A stretch of DNA of 64,000 bases from JAFAYN01 sp963733105 (GTDB lineage: Bacteria; Gemmatimonadota; Gemmatimonadetes; Longimicrobiales; Longimicrobiaceae), in assembly GCA_963733105.1 (NCBI GenBank), contig CAVTCB010000003.1, positions 124,001 through 188,000 on the forward strand. The letters are read 5' to 3'. Positions 26,450 through 34,959 of this stretch are shown here, piece after piece; position 1 is the stretch's first letter, and each line of letters starts with the position of its first letter. The notes beneath the pieces are model-generated. The model saw nothing but the letters and a program-made list of their open reading frames with translations, was not told the DNA's origin and did no database searches. Both the position numbers and the translations under genes were made by a program.

Positions 26450-28582
26450 ATGGCCACCAAGACCAGGCAGAAGCCGAACACCCCCCCGCAGGTGGAGCTG
26501 GACCGGGACACCCTGCTCGGGTTCTACCGCACCATGCTCCTCGCGCGGCGGCTGGACGACAAGGAGATCCAGCTCAAGGGGCAGAACAAGATCTTCTTCC
26601 AGATCTCCGGCGCCGGGCACGAGGCCGTGCAGGTGGCCGCCGCCGCGCACGCCCGTCCCGCGTACGACTGGTTCTACTTCTACTACCGCGACCGCGCCTT
26701 CACCCTGGCGCTGGGGATGACCCCGCTGGAGCACCTCCTCTCCGCCGTCGGCGCCGAGGCGGACCCCAACTCCGGCGGGCGGCAGATGCCCTCCCACTGG
26801 GGGCAGAAGACGCTCAACATCGTCTCCACCTCCTCCCCCACCGGGACCCAGTTCCTCCAGGCCGTCGGCACCGCCGAGGCGGCCATGCGGGCGCGCAAGG
26901 TGGGCGAGCCGCTCATCGAGACCACCGGCGCCAGGGAAGACGAGGTGGTGTTCGTCACCACCGGGGACGGGACCACCTCCGAGGGCGAGTTCTGGGAGAG
27001 CCTGAACTCCGCCTGCAACCTCAAGGCGCCCGTCGTCTACCTGGTGGAGGACAACGAGTACGCCATCTCCGTCCCCGTGGAGGTGAACACCGCCGGCGGG
27101 AGCATCTCCAAGCTGGTGGCCGGCTTCCCCGACCTGTACATCGAGGAGTGCGACGGGACCGACGTGTGGGCCAGCTACGAGACCATGGGGCGCGCCGTGG
27201 CGCACGCCCGCTCCGGCAAGGGCCCCGCGCTGGTGCACGCCCACGTGGTCCGCCCGTACTCGCACTCCCTCTCCGACGACGAGCGGTTCTACAAGACCGA
27301 GGTCATGCGGAGCGAGGAGGCCAAGCGCGACCCCATCGGGAAGCTGGTGCGGGAGCTGGTGGACCGCGGCATCGCCACGCAGGACGAGCTGCAGCGGATC
27401 GACGCCGAGGTGAACGCCGAGGTGCAGAAGGCCACGGACGAGGCGCTCGCCTCCCCGCAGCCCGACCCCTCCACCGCCATGCGCTACCTGTACTCGCCCG
27501 ACGTGGACCCGCGGGCCGAGCAGTTCGACACCGAGGACGATCCCCGCTTCACGGGGAACGAGACCACCATGGTGGACCTCATCAACGCCACCCTCCGCGA
27601 CGAGATGCGGCGCGACCCGCGGATCGTGGTGTTCGGCGAGGACGTGGCGGACTGCTCGCGCGAGGAGCTGATCAACGACGTCAAGGGGAAGGGCGGCGTC
27701 TTCAAGGTGACCGCCGGCCTGCAGCGCGAGTTCGGCGGGACGCGCGTGTTCAACTCCCCGCTGGCCGAGGCCAACATCGTGGGGCGCGCGGTGGGGATGG
27801 CCCTGCGCGGGCTGAAGCCGGTGGTGGAGATCCAGTTCTTCGACTACATCTGGCCCGCCATGATGCAGATCCGCGGCGAGCTGGCCACCATGCGCTACCG
27901 CTCCAACAACCACTTCGCCTCGCCCGTGGTCATCCGCACCACCTACGGCGGCTACCTCAAGGGCGGCGCCATCTACCACTCGCAGACGGGCGAGTCGCTC
28001 TTCGCGCACTGCCCCGGGCTGCGCGTGGTGCTCCCCTCCAACGCCGTGGACGCCGCCGGCCTGCTGCGCACCGCCATCCGCTGCGAGGACCCGGTGCTCT
28101 TCCTGGAGCACAAGCACCTGTACCGCCAGGTCTACAACAAGGGGAAGTATCCCGGCCCCAACTTCATGATCCCCTTCGGCAAGGCGCGCACGGTGCGCAC
28201 GGGGACCGACCTGACGGTGATCACCTGGGGCGCGCTGGTGCAGCGCACCCTGGTGGCGGCCAAGCAGGCCGAGGAGCAGCACGGGATCTCGGTGGAGGTG
28301 ATCGACATGCGCACCGTGAGCCCGCTGGACATGGAGGCCGTGGCCGAGTCGGTCAAGCGCACCAACCGCCTGATCGTGGCGCACGAGGACTCGCTCTCCT
28401 GGGGGATCGGCTCCGAGGTGGTGGCGCGCGTGGCGGACGAGCTCTTCCCCTGGCTGGACGCCCCGGTGAAGCGCGTGGCGTCGCTGGACACGTGGGTGGC
28501 GTACGCGCCGCAGGTGGAGCGCGCCATCCTTCCCGAGCCCGAGGACGTGCTCAAGGCCATCGTGGAGGTGAAGGCGTACTGA
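26450..28582 (+). CDS. 2-oxoacid (branched-chain type) dehydrogenase E1, fused alpha and beta subunits
   Basis: Thiamine-diphosphate enzyme of 710 residues that decarboxylates a 2-oxoacid and transfers the acyl group to lipoyl-E2. The alpha part (about 1-350) has GHEAVQVAAAAHARP, RDRAFTLALGM and the TPP motif TGDGTTSEGEFWESLNSA, ending with Asn in VEDNEYAIS. The beta part (about 375-710) has FGEDVADCSREELINDVKGK, NSPLAEANIVGRAVGMALRG, EIQFFDYIWPAM and EHKHLYRQVYNKG. The order matches 2-oxoisovalerate dehydrogenase, known as fused proteins in Bacteroidota and Gemmatimonadota. E2 and E3 genes are not in this window. The ATG at 26450 is supported by conserved helix positions. A family A repeat and a bidirectional terminator follow. 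Confidence 0.92.
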   Translation: MATKTRQKPNTPPQVELDRDTLLGFYRTMLLARRLDDKEIQLKGQNKIFFQISGAGHEAVQVAAAAHARPAYDWFYFYYRDRAFTLALGMTPLEHLLSAVGAEADPNSGGRQMPSHWGQKTLNIVSTSSPTGTQFLQAVGTAEAAMRARKVGEPLIETTGAREDEVVFVTTGDGTTSEGEFWESLNSACNLKAPVVYLVEDNEYAISVPVEVNTAGGSISKLVAGFPDLYIEECDGTDVWASYETMGRAVAHARSGKGPALVHAHVVRPYSHSLSDDERFYKTEVMRSEEAKRDPIGKLVRELVDRGIATQDELQRIDAEVNAEVQKATDEALASPQPDPSTAMRYLYSPDVDPRAEQFDTEDDPRFTGNETTMVDLINATLRDEMRRDPRIVVFGEDVADCSREELINDVKGKGGVFKVTAGLQREFGGTRVFNSPLAEANIVGRAVGMALRGLKPVVEIQFFDYIWPAMMQIRGELATMRYRSNNHFASPVVIRTTYGGYLKGGAIYHSQTGESLFAHCPGLRVVLPSNAVDAAGLLRTAIRCEDPVLFLEHKHLYRQVYNKGKYPGPNFMIPFGKARTVRTGTDLTVITWGALVQRTLVAAKQAEEQHGISVEVIDMRTVSPLDMEAVAESVKRTNRLIVAHEDSLSWGIGSEVVARVADELFPWLDAPVKRVASLDTWVAYAPQVERAILPEPEDVLKAIVEVKAY

Positions 28583-28594
28583 TCGAACAGCAGG

Positions 28595-28796
28595 GTTGGG
28601 CGTGCCCCCCGCTGGCGCGGGGGTCGGGCTGCGGCTCCGTAAGCCGGCAAACAACGCCGGCTAACGGAGTCGAGCCCCCGCAAACTACGCGGGGTCTCGC
28701 CCCTTCGGGCTCGCATCCCTCACGCAACTGCTTTTCATTCCTGTAGTTGTCGTGCTCCCCTCCCCCCTTGTGGGGGAGGGGCCGGGGGTGGGGGGT
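28595..28796 (-). repeat. Family A repeat
   Basis: Lies between convergent genes. The minus strand reads GAGAC-CCCGC-GTAGTTT-GCGGG-GGCTC and then AGCCGGC-GTTGTTT-GCCGGCT in the CTCCGT/ACGGAG frame. This is a fifth independent pairing solution for the inner arm. Confidence 0.8.
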
Positions 28797-28844
28797 GGAG
28801 GGAGCGCCCCGCCGACGACCCCGCGCGAAGATGCCCCAAAAGCA

Positions 28845-28875
28845 GCCGCCCCGGAGCACAGTGCTCCGGGGCGGC
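28845..28875. terminator. Bidirectional terminator between E1 and GGDEF genes
   Basis: The palindrome GCCGCCCCGGAGCAC/GTGCTCCGGGGCGGC is followed by GTTTTTCC on the plus strand and GCTTTTGG on the minus strand. It can therefore end both convergent transcripts. Confidence 0.8.
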
Positions 28876-28884
28876 GTTTTTCCG

Positions 28885-30258
28885 TCAGGCCCGTTTCCGG
28901 GGGTGCCTGGCGGTGACCAGGCGCGGCGACGCCCCGGTCTTCTTGCGGCGCCGCTTGTCCACGTACAGGTCGCGGTCGGCGGCGGCGATCAGCTCCGCCG
29001 AGGTGCGCATGGAGGTGTCGTACTCGGCGGCCCCGGCGCTGAGCCGCACCCTCCCCTCCAGCCGCTCCCGGATGCGCTCCACCAGCGTCGCCGCCCCGGA
29101 GAGGCCGGTGCCCGGGAGGAGGAGGAGGAACTCGTCCCCGCCGTAGCGCACGGCCACGTCGCACCCCCGCACCTGCTCGCGGAGGCAGGTGGCGACGTCG
29201 CGGAGGATCTGGTCGCCGGCCAGGTGGCCGCTCCGGTCGTTGATCGCCTTGAAGTCGTCGATGTCGACCAGGACCGCGGAGAGCGGCTCCCCCCGGTGCG
29301 CCGCGGCCAGGCAGCGGTCCAGCGCCCCGTCCAGCTGCCTGCGGTTGGCCAGGCCGGTGAGCGGGTCCGTCAGCGACAGCTCCCGCACCTCCTCCAGGAG
29401 GCGGATGCGCTCCAGCGCGCTCTCCGCCTGGCGCGTCAGCACGTGGAGCAGGTGCCAGTCGTCCGGGTCGAACACCCGGTCCGCGCGCCGCTCCACCAGG
29501 AAGAGGACCCCCGTGCCCGCGAGCGGGGCGTACGCCACCGCCGCCGCCCCGGTGCGCTCGAACAGCGGCGCCAGCGGGCCGAACGGCGAGCCCGTGTCCG
29601 GGTCCACCTCGCTGGCGCGGATCAGCCCCGGGCGGGAGAAGGACGAGTGCCGGGGGATGCGCAGCTCGCCGCCCAGGTTGAGCGGCGACGCCGCGAAGCG
29701 GAGCTCGGCGTCGCCCTCCCGGGCCACGAACAGGACCGAGGTGTAGGCCTCCACGATCAGCGCCGAGTGGCCCAGCAGGACCTCGTGGACCTCCGCCGTG
29801 GTCCGCGCGCCGCCCAGCCGCTCCGAGAAGTCCATCAGCCGCTCCACCAGGCGGAGCCGCTTCTGCTCGCGGGCCCGCTCCCGCGTCCACGCGCCCGCGC
29901 CGGCCGCCGCCCGGGCCAGGAGGTCGGAGCCCCCGCCCCCCCGCGGGAGCGTCCCCATCCCCGCCCCGACCAGGAGGAAGGCGTTCGGCTCCCCGAAGTC
30001 GAGGACGAAGGCCACCTGCCGCCCGTCGGAGCGCAGCGCGCCGCCCTCCACGGGGCCGCCGCCGGCCGCCGTGCCCTCCGTGTACTCCAGCAGGGCGATC
30101 CCCAGCGCAGGCGGCGGCTCCGGCGCGTCCGCGGCCAGGGGGTACTGGGCCAGCAGGAGGCGCACGTCGTTGTCTTCGGCCCGGCGAAGAGCCGGGAGGG
30201 TCGAGCGGGGCTCCCCGCTCCCCCGCTGCCTGGGATAGAATCGTCCGCGGACGCCCAT
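28885..30258 (-). CDS. GAF-GGDEF diguanylate cyclase
   Basis: Product of 457 residues from ATG 30258. Residues 1 to about 110 are uncharacterised. A GAF-like domain covers about 140-280 (HEVLLGHSALIVEAYTSVLF, TGVLFLVERRADRVF). A short coiled helix (LERIRLLEEVRELSLTDPLT) leads into a GGDEF domain at about 295-440. The cyclase signature RYGGDEFLLLLPGTG is intact, with LTDPLTGLANRRQLD and DIDDFKAINDRSGHLAGDQI also normal. An RxxD inhibitory site five residues before GGDEF is not evident (REQVRGCDVAV precedes it). It should make cyclic di-GMP from GTP; the signal sensed is unknown. A weak GAGG lies about 12 nt upstream of the start. No EAL or PilZ gene is nearby. Confidence 0.88.
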   Translation of the reverse strand: MGVRGRFYPRQRGSGEPRSTLPALRRAEDNDVRLLLAQYPLAADAPEPPPALGIALLEYTEGTAAGGGPVEGGALRSDGRQVAFVLDFGEPNAFLLVGAGMGTLPRGGGGSDLLARAAAGAGAWTRERAREQKRLRLVERLMDFSERLGGARTTAEVHEVLLGHSALIVEAYTSVLFVAREGDAELRFAASPLNLGGELRIPRHSSFSRPGLIRASEVDPDTGSPFGPLAPLFERTGAAAVAYAPLAGTGVLFLVERRADRVFDPDDWHLLHVLTRQAESALERIRLLEEVRELSLTDPLTGLANRRQLDGALDRCLAAAHRGEPLSAVLVDIDDFKAINDRSGHLAGDQILRDVATCLREQVRGCDVAVRYGGDEFLLLLPGTGLSGAATLVERIRERLEGRVRLSAGAAEYDTSMRTSAELIAAADRDLYVDKRRRKKTGASPRLVTARHPRKRA

Positions 30259-30581
30259 ACGGGATTGACGCCTCTTACGTGGGTGAGGATGAAGACCGAG
30301 ATCCGTCCCGAGACGTGTCCGACGCCGACCGGAAAGCCTTGCGTGTGGGATTCCCTGCCGAGACCAGCTCCTGCGGGGTGAGCCGCCCATACTCCGGAAA
30401 CGTTCTATGCACCCTCAGTGCCACCGGATTTCGCCGCGGCCAACTCTTTCCTCCGCAACCACTTGGCAATAAAGCTCTTTTTGTGACGGAACAGGAAGTA
30501 CGCGGAAACCGCAATAAAAGGCGCAAAGTCCGCCCCCGTCAATGACCGAAAGAGCAGGAGTTCGCAGTCGCAGTTCCCGCA
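30259..30581. other. Intergenic region, no gene recognised
   Basis: This stretch upstream of the GGDEF gene is less GC-rich than its surroundings, for example the AATAAAGCTCTTTTTGTGAC segment near 30469-30488. It probably holds the GGDEF promoter. A 30-codon frame at 30289-30381 has no ribosome site, and I do not call it. Confidence 0.4.
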
Positions 30582-30728
30582 GTACCCCTCAAATCCTGTT
30601 CGGAGGGAGACAGCCGGGCCGTTTCGGCTGGCTCACTCCGGGGCGGGGAGACTCGCGGGCGGTTTCGCGAGGCTCACCGCCCCCGCGCAGGAGACCGGCC
30701 GCTGTTTGGCCGGGCTCCGGAGCGGCCC
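30582..30728 (+). repeat. Family B repeat (three modules)
   Basis: Begins GTACCCCTCAAATCCTGTTC, then GGAGGGAGAC. The three modules have stems AGCCG/CGGCT, TCGCG/CGCGA and CGGCC/GGCCG around loops GGCCGTTT, GGCGGTTT and GCTGTTT, each closed by GGCTC. It ends 15 nt before the stop of the lipoprotein gene. Confidence 0.8.
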
Positions 30729-30742
30729 ACCACCCCCCCGAT

Positions 30743-31306
30743 CTACATCGACGAGTGGCTCATCGGAATGGCCCCGCACGCCACGGGCTTCCCGGGATTC
30801 CCCCCCGCCTCGTGGTACGACACCACGTGCTGCCCGTTCATCAGCGTCGCCACCGGCACCGACACCGTGGACGTGCTCGACCCGCTCCCGGCCGCGTCCG
30901 TGGCGACCGGCTGGAGCGGCGCCACCACGCCCCCGATGGCGTCGCAGCTCCCGGTGTGGACGTGCCCCTGGTGCGTCCCCGCCCCCTTCGCCCCGCGCAG
31001 GCTCACCATCACCGTCACCCCGCCCCCCGACGCCGTGGCCGACATGTCGCCGGACACGCCGGAGCCGCCCACCGGGTTCAGCGCCACCCCGGTCCCCGCC
31101 GTGGACGCCCCCGCGAGGGCGCTGTCCGAGGCCGGCGGCGTGGTGACGATGGCCGCGGGCGGCGCGGTCACGGTCCCCGTGGTCGCCACCGAGTCCGCCG
31201 CGGCGCCGTCGGTGGGATCGTCCTCCTCCGCCTCGGTGTCGTTCTGTCCGCAGGCGGCCAGCGCCAGCGGCACGGCCAGCAGCGGCCACCATCTCGAGAG
31301 CTTCAT
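30743..31306 (-). CDS. Lipoprotein with superoxide-dismutase-like or CHRD-like C-terminal domain
   Basis: A 187-residue protein from ATG 31306 with GAGGAGAC upstream. The signal MKLSRWWPLLAVPLALAACG has the lipobox LAAC, so it is probably anchored to a membrane. A Thr/Ala/Pro-rich linker runs to about residue 75. The C-terminal domain (VTVMVSLRGAKGAGTHQGHV then HTGSCDAIGGVVAPLQP, later ATLMNGQHVVSYHEAGGNPG and ACGAIP) has the beta-rich form with an HxGHVHTG-C pattern seen in CHRD and Cu/Zn-SOD-like proteins. Four His could bind metal. An enzyme activity is not supported by the usual SOD residues. It is monocistronic, between the GGDEF gene and the SDR operon. Confidence 0.72.
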   Translation of the reverse strand: MKLSRWWPLLAVPLALAACGQNDTEAEEDDPTDGAAADSVATTGTVTAPPAAIVTTPPASDSALAGASTAGTGVALNPVGGSGVSGDMSATASGGGVTVMVSLRGAKGAGTHQGHVHTGSCDAIGGVVAPLQPVATDAAGSGSSTSTVSVPVATLMNGQHVVSYHEAGGNPGKPVACGAIPMSHSSM

Positions 31307-31413
31307 CGTGTCTCCTCGGTTCCGGGAAAGTCGTGAAACGGAGCAACCGCGGCCCGGCGTCGGGCGCCGGACCGCGGTGGGGGAGGTTGTTCAAGCTTCG
31401 TTCCAGAGCCGGG

Positions 31414-32121
31414 CTACGCGGGCGGCGACACGGGGAGGCAGGCGCCGTTCTCCTCCCCGCCCCCGCCGCCGGCCAGCGCCAGGACCCGGCGCGCCACCTC
31501 CTCCGGCGAGGTCCACCCGGAGCGGTCGGCGCCGGGCATGGCGTTCCGGTTGGCCTCGGTGTCCAGCGTCCCGGGCATCAGCGCGTTGGCGCGGATCCCG
31601 GCGGAGCCGTACTCCTCGGCGATGGCCTCGCACAGGGTGCAGAGCGCGGCCTTGGAGACGGCGTAGGCGGCGTTCCCGGCACGCCCCTCCCGGGCGGCGC
31701 GCGAGGAGATGAACACCAGCGAGCCGCCGCCCCCGGAGGCCAGCACGGGGAGGGCGGCGCGCGCCACCAGGAAGGCGGACTTGAGGTTCAGGTCCATCAT
31801 CCGGTCCCACGCCTCCACGGGGGTCTCGGCGAGCGGGGTCCCCCCGGTCCACGCCCCCACCAGGTGCGCCACGGCGTCCAGCCGCCCGCCCCAGTCCACC
31901 ACCTGCTCCACCGCGGCGTCGGCCCCGCGCTCGGTGGTGAGGTCCAGCGCGAAGGTGTAGAGCCGGTCCCCGAACTCGGCCTTGAGCGGGTCCAGGGCGC
32001 CGGGGCCGTCCGTCTTGTAGACGGGGACGGCCGCGCGCGCGCCGCTCTCCAGGAAGGCGCGGGTCACGGCGCGGCCCAGGTTCCCGGCGCCGCCGGTGAT
32101 CAGTACGACGGAATCGCTCAT
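31414..32121 (-). CDS. Short-chain dehydrogenase/reductase
   Basis: NAD(P)-dependent oxidoreductase of 235 residues. The cofactor motif is LITGGAGNLGRAVTRAFLES (TGGxGxxG), then DLTTERGADAAV, AHLVGAWTGG in place of NNAG, the catalytic Ser in LVFISSRAAREGRAGNAAY and the YxxxK motif AAYAVSKAALCTL; all are present. The substrate is unknown. The ATG at 32121 overlaps the stop of malQ in an ATGA, so it is the last gene of the coupled treS-GH13-malQ-SDR operon. Its place suggests sugar or polyol reduction, but SDRs join many operons and this is only a guess. Confidence 0.87.
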   Translation of the reverse strand: MSDSVVLITGGAGNLGRAVTRAFLESGARAAVPVYKTDGPGALDPLKAEFGDRLYTFALDLTTERGADAAVEQVVDWGGRLDAVAHLVGAWTGGTPLAETPVEAWDRMMDLNLKSAFLVARAALPVLASGGGGSLVFISSRAAREGRAGNAAYAVSKAALCTLCEAIAEEYGSAGIRANALMPGTLDTEANRNAMPGADRSGWTSPEEVARRVLALAGGGGGEENGACLPVSPPA

Positions 32122-33689
32122 GCGGGCTCCGCTGTGGTCTCGTGGCTCGGGGGGACGCGGCCGGCGGCGGCGGCCAGCGCGCGGAGGCGCGCGGCCAGCT
32201 CCGGGGTGAGCGCTCCCTCGCGGAAGCGCCACGCCCAGTTCCCCGCCCCGGTCCCGGGGACGTTCATGCGCGCCTCGCTCCCCAGCCCCAGCACGTCCTG
32301 GAGGGGGAACACGGCGAGGCGCGCGCGCGACTCCATCACCAGCCGGATCATCTCCCACCCCGGCTCGCCGCCGCCGCCGCCCGCGCGCTCCAGCCGGGCG
32401 CGCTCGTCGCCGCCGGCGGCGCCCAGCCACCCCAGGGAGGTGTCGTTGTCGTGCGTCCCCGTGTACCCCACGGAGTTCTCGGGGTAGTTGGCGGGGAGGT
32501 GCGGGTTGTCGGGGTCGTCCTCGCCGAAGGCGAACTGGAGCACGCGCATCCCGGGGAGCCCCAGCTCGTCGCGCAGCTCCTCCACCTCGGCGGTGATGAT
32601 TCCCAGGTCCTCCGCGATCAGCGGGAGCTCGCCCAGCTCGCGGCGGACGGCCCGGAACAGCTCCGCCCCCGGCCCCGGCCGCCACGCCCCGTGCATCGCC
32701 GTCTCCTCGGAGGCGGGGATCTCCCAGTACGACTCGAAGCCGCGGAAGTGGTCCACCCGCACCACGTCCACCATCTCCAGGGTACGGCGGAAGCGCTCCG
32801 TCCACCAGCGGTACCCGTCGGCCCGCATGGCGTCCCAGCGGTACAGCGGGTTCCCCCAGCGCTGCCCGGTGGCGCTGAAGTAGTCGGGGGGGACGCCGGC
32901 CACCCCGGTGGGGCGCCCCTCGCCGTCCAGCTCGAACAGCTCCGGGTGGGCCCACACGTCGGCGCTGTCGTAGGCCACGAAGATGGGGATGTCGCCGACG
33001 ATGCGCACCCCCCGCTCGCGGGCGTGCTCCCGGAGCGTGCTCCACTCCCGGTGGAAGAGGAACTCGCGCAGCTCGTGCAGCTCGACCTCGCCGCCCAGGC
33101 GCACCCGCGCGCGCACCAGCGCCTCCGGCCGGCGCAGGCGGAGGCCGGGCTCCCAGTCGATCCAGCACCGCCCGCCGGCCTCGTCGCGCAGCGCGCGGAA
33201 CAGGGCGTAGTCCTCCAGCCAGGCGGCGTTGCGGGCCCGGAAGGCGTCGAAGCCGGCGCGCAGCCCGGGGGCCCGCCCGCCCCGCAGCGCCTCCCAGGCG
33301 CGGCGCAGCAGGGCGTCCCGGTACGCCAGCGCCCGGGGGAAGTCCACCCGGTCGGCGGGGAGGTCCCCGCCGCCCTGCAGGTCGGCGGCGTCCAGCAGCC
33401 CCTCGCGCACCAGGAAGTCCGGGCTCACCAGGAGCGCGTTCCCCGCCATGGCGGAGAGGCCGTTGTACGGCGACCCGCCCTCGCTCACCGGGACCAGGGG
33501 GAGCACCTGCCAGAGCGACTGCCCCGCCTCGGCCAGCCAGTCCACGAAGCGGCGCGCCCCCTCCCCCGCGTCGCCCATCCCCGGGCCGGGGAGGGAGGTG
33601 GGATGCAGGAGCACCCCCGAGGAGCGGGGGAAGCCGGCGAGCGGACCGGAGGCCTCGGCCCGCCCCCCCTCAGAGCGCGGGGAGGACAT
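32118..33689 (-). CDS. malQ: 4-alpha-glucanotransferase (amylomaltase), GH77
   Basis: Transfers maltooligosaccharide chains between alpha-1,4-glucans; cytoplasmic; 523 residues. GH77 hallmarks are SSGVLLHPTSLPGPGMGD, GQSLWQVLPLVPVSEGGSPY, the nucleophile region VVRVDHFRGFESYWEIPA, the acid/base region LIAEDLGIITAEVEELRD, and GYTGTHDNDTSLGW. The first residues (MSSPRSEGGRAEASG) are not conserved. The start at 33689 overlaps the upstream GH13 gene by 20 nt, and the stop overlaps the SDR start (ATGA). MalQ recycles short glucans, which fits with TreS-maltokinase and GlgE making and extending alpha-glucan in this genome. Confidence 0.95.
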   Translation of the reverse strand: MSSPRSEGGRAEASGPLAGFPRSSGVLLHPTSLPGPGMGDAGEGARRFVDWLAEAGQSLWQVLPLVPVSEGGSPYNGLSAMAGNALLVSPDFLVREGLLDAADLQGGGDLPADRVDFPRALAYRDALLRRAWEALRGGRAPGLRAGFDAFRARNAAWLEDYALFRALRDEAGGRCWIDWEPGLRLRRPEALVRARVRLGGEVELHELREFLFHREWSTLREHARERGVRIVGDIPIFVAYDSADVWAHPELFELDGEGRPTGVAGVPPDYFSATGQRWGNPLYRWDAMRADGYRWWTERFRRTLEMVDVVRVDHFRGFESYWEIPASEETAMHGAWRPGPGAELFRAVRRELGELPLIAEDLGIITAEVEELRDELGLPGMRVLQFAFGEDDPDNPHLPANYPENSVGYTGTHDNDTSLGWLGAAGGDERARLERAGGGGGEPGWEMIRLVMESRARLAVFPLQDVLGLGSEARMNVPGTGAGNWAWRFREGALTPELAARLRALAAAAGRVPPSHETTAEPA

Positions 33690-34959
33690 ACGCCACCTCC
33701 GCCGGCTCCAGCGCCAGCGAGGGAGGCACGGCCTCCCCCTCCTCCGGCGCGTCGTCCCGGCAGACGCGGAAGAGGCGGTGCCCCGCCCCGCGCGCCCCCT
33801 CCGGGAGCCGGACCTCCCGCCCCTCGTCCCGCGACTTGTTCACCACGATCCACCCCCGCGGCGCGCCCGCCTCCTCCCCGGCGCGGCGCTCCAGCAGCAG
33901 CGTGTCGCCGCCCGGCTCCGCGGCGCGCAGGACGCCCTCCCCCTGGAGGAGCGGGTGGCGGAGCTTGAGCCGGTTGACGCGGCCGACGAAGGGGCGCAGG
34001 TCCCAGACGCGCCGCTCCCAGTCGGAGGGCATCGTCTCCACCACGTTCACCTGCCGCCGGAAGCCGAACTCGTACCCCACGGGCATCATCACCCCCGCGG
34101 AGAACGCCGCCGCGAAGGCGTAGCGCTGCCGCTGCACCGCCTCGCTCCCCCCGCTCTCCTCCGCCATCCGCGCCGTGTCGTGCGACTCGGGGAAGGCCAC
34201 GGAGGGGGCGATGGCGCGGAAGGCCTCGTGCTGCGCCAGAGCCCACGGCGCGGTGAAGTCCCACCACTTGGAGGAGTTGAAGAAGTAGTCGAACCCCGCC
34301 TCCGCGAGCGCGGCCACGTCCTCCGGGGGGGCGCCCAGCGTCTCCGCGAAGAACTCGACGTCGGGGCGCACCCGCCGCGCCTCGCGGATCAGGTGGCGCC
34401 ACAGCTCCGCGGGGACCTTGTACGCCGCGTCGCAGCGGAAGCCGTGGAACCCCAGCTCCAGCGAGTCGCGCACCAGCTCCGCCCAGAAGTCCCAGAGCGC
34501 GTCGCGGTTCCCGGCCCCCTCGTTGTCCACCTCGGCCAGGTCGCCCCAGACGGTCACCTTGGTGGGGTCGTCCAGGTCGCGCACGAAGGGGCTCTGCACC
34601 TCGCCCGCGGCGTCGCGCACGAACCACTCCGGGTGCTCCCGCACCAGCGGGGCGTCCTTGGAGGTGTGGTTCACCACCAGGTCCATCATCGGCCGGAGCC
34701 CCGCCTCCTCGATCCCCCGCACCGCCGCGCGGAGCGGCTCCAGGCTCTCCGGGTCGGCCCCGGGGGGGAGGAAGAGCGGGTTCATCCGCCGCAGCTCCTT
34801 GGGGGCGTACAGGCTCCCCGAGAAGCCCGGGTAGTGCCAGGGGTTCAGGTACAGCCAGTTGAACCCCATCTCCGCGGCGCGCCGGGCGTGCTCGGGCCAG
34901 CGGGTGGCGGGCCCCACCAGGCGCTGGAAGAGGTTGTAGACCAGCGGCGGAGGGGTCAC
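33670..34959 (-). CDS. GH13 alpha-amylase-family glycosidase, short form
   Basis: TIM-barrel enzyme of 429 residues acting on alpha-glucan or a related oligosaccharide. Motifs are DLVVNHTSKDAPLV (region I), the nucleophile in GFHGFRCDAAYKVP (region II), the acid in VEFFAETLGAPPEDV (region III) and AFPESHDTARMAEE (region IV). The N-terminus VTPPPLVYNLFQRLVGPATR, with later FNWLYLNPWHYPGFSGSLYA, resembles GlgE-like GH13 enzymes shorn of their N-terminal domain. The exact activity is open. The start is GTG 34959, in a GTGA overlap with the stop of the TreS-maltokinase gene. It overlaps malQ by 20 nt at its 3' end, so all three are translationally coupled. Confidence 0.85.
   Translation of the reverse strand: MTPPPLVYNLFQRLVGPATRWPEHARRAAEMGFNWLYLNPWHYPGFSGSLYAPKELRRMNPLFLPPGADPESLEPLRAAVRGIEEAGLRPMMDLVVNHTSKDAPLVREHPEWFVRDAAGEVQSPFVRDLDDPTKVTVWGDLAEVDNEGAGNRDALWDFWAELVRDSLELGFHGFRCDAAYKVPAELWRHLIREARRVRPDVEFFAETLGAPPEDVAALAEAGFDYFFNSSKWWDFTAPWALAQHEAFRAIAPSVAFPESHDTARMAEESGGSEAVQRQRYAFAAAFSAGVMMPVGYEFGFRRQVNVVETMPSDWERRVWDLRPFVGRVNRLKLRHPLLQGEGVLRAAEPGGDTLLLERRAGEEAGAPRGWIVVNKSRDEGREVRLPEGARGAGHRLFRVCRDDAPEEGEAVPPSLALEPAEVAYVLPAL

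Noticed and set aside
30289..30381. 30-codon frame with two Cys (MKTEIRPETC...)
   Set aside because: No ribosome site at a usable distance and no recognisable leader; it lies in a promoter region.
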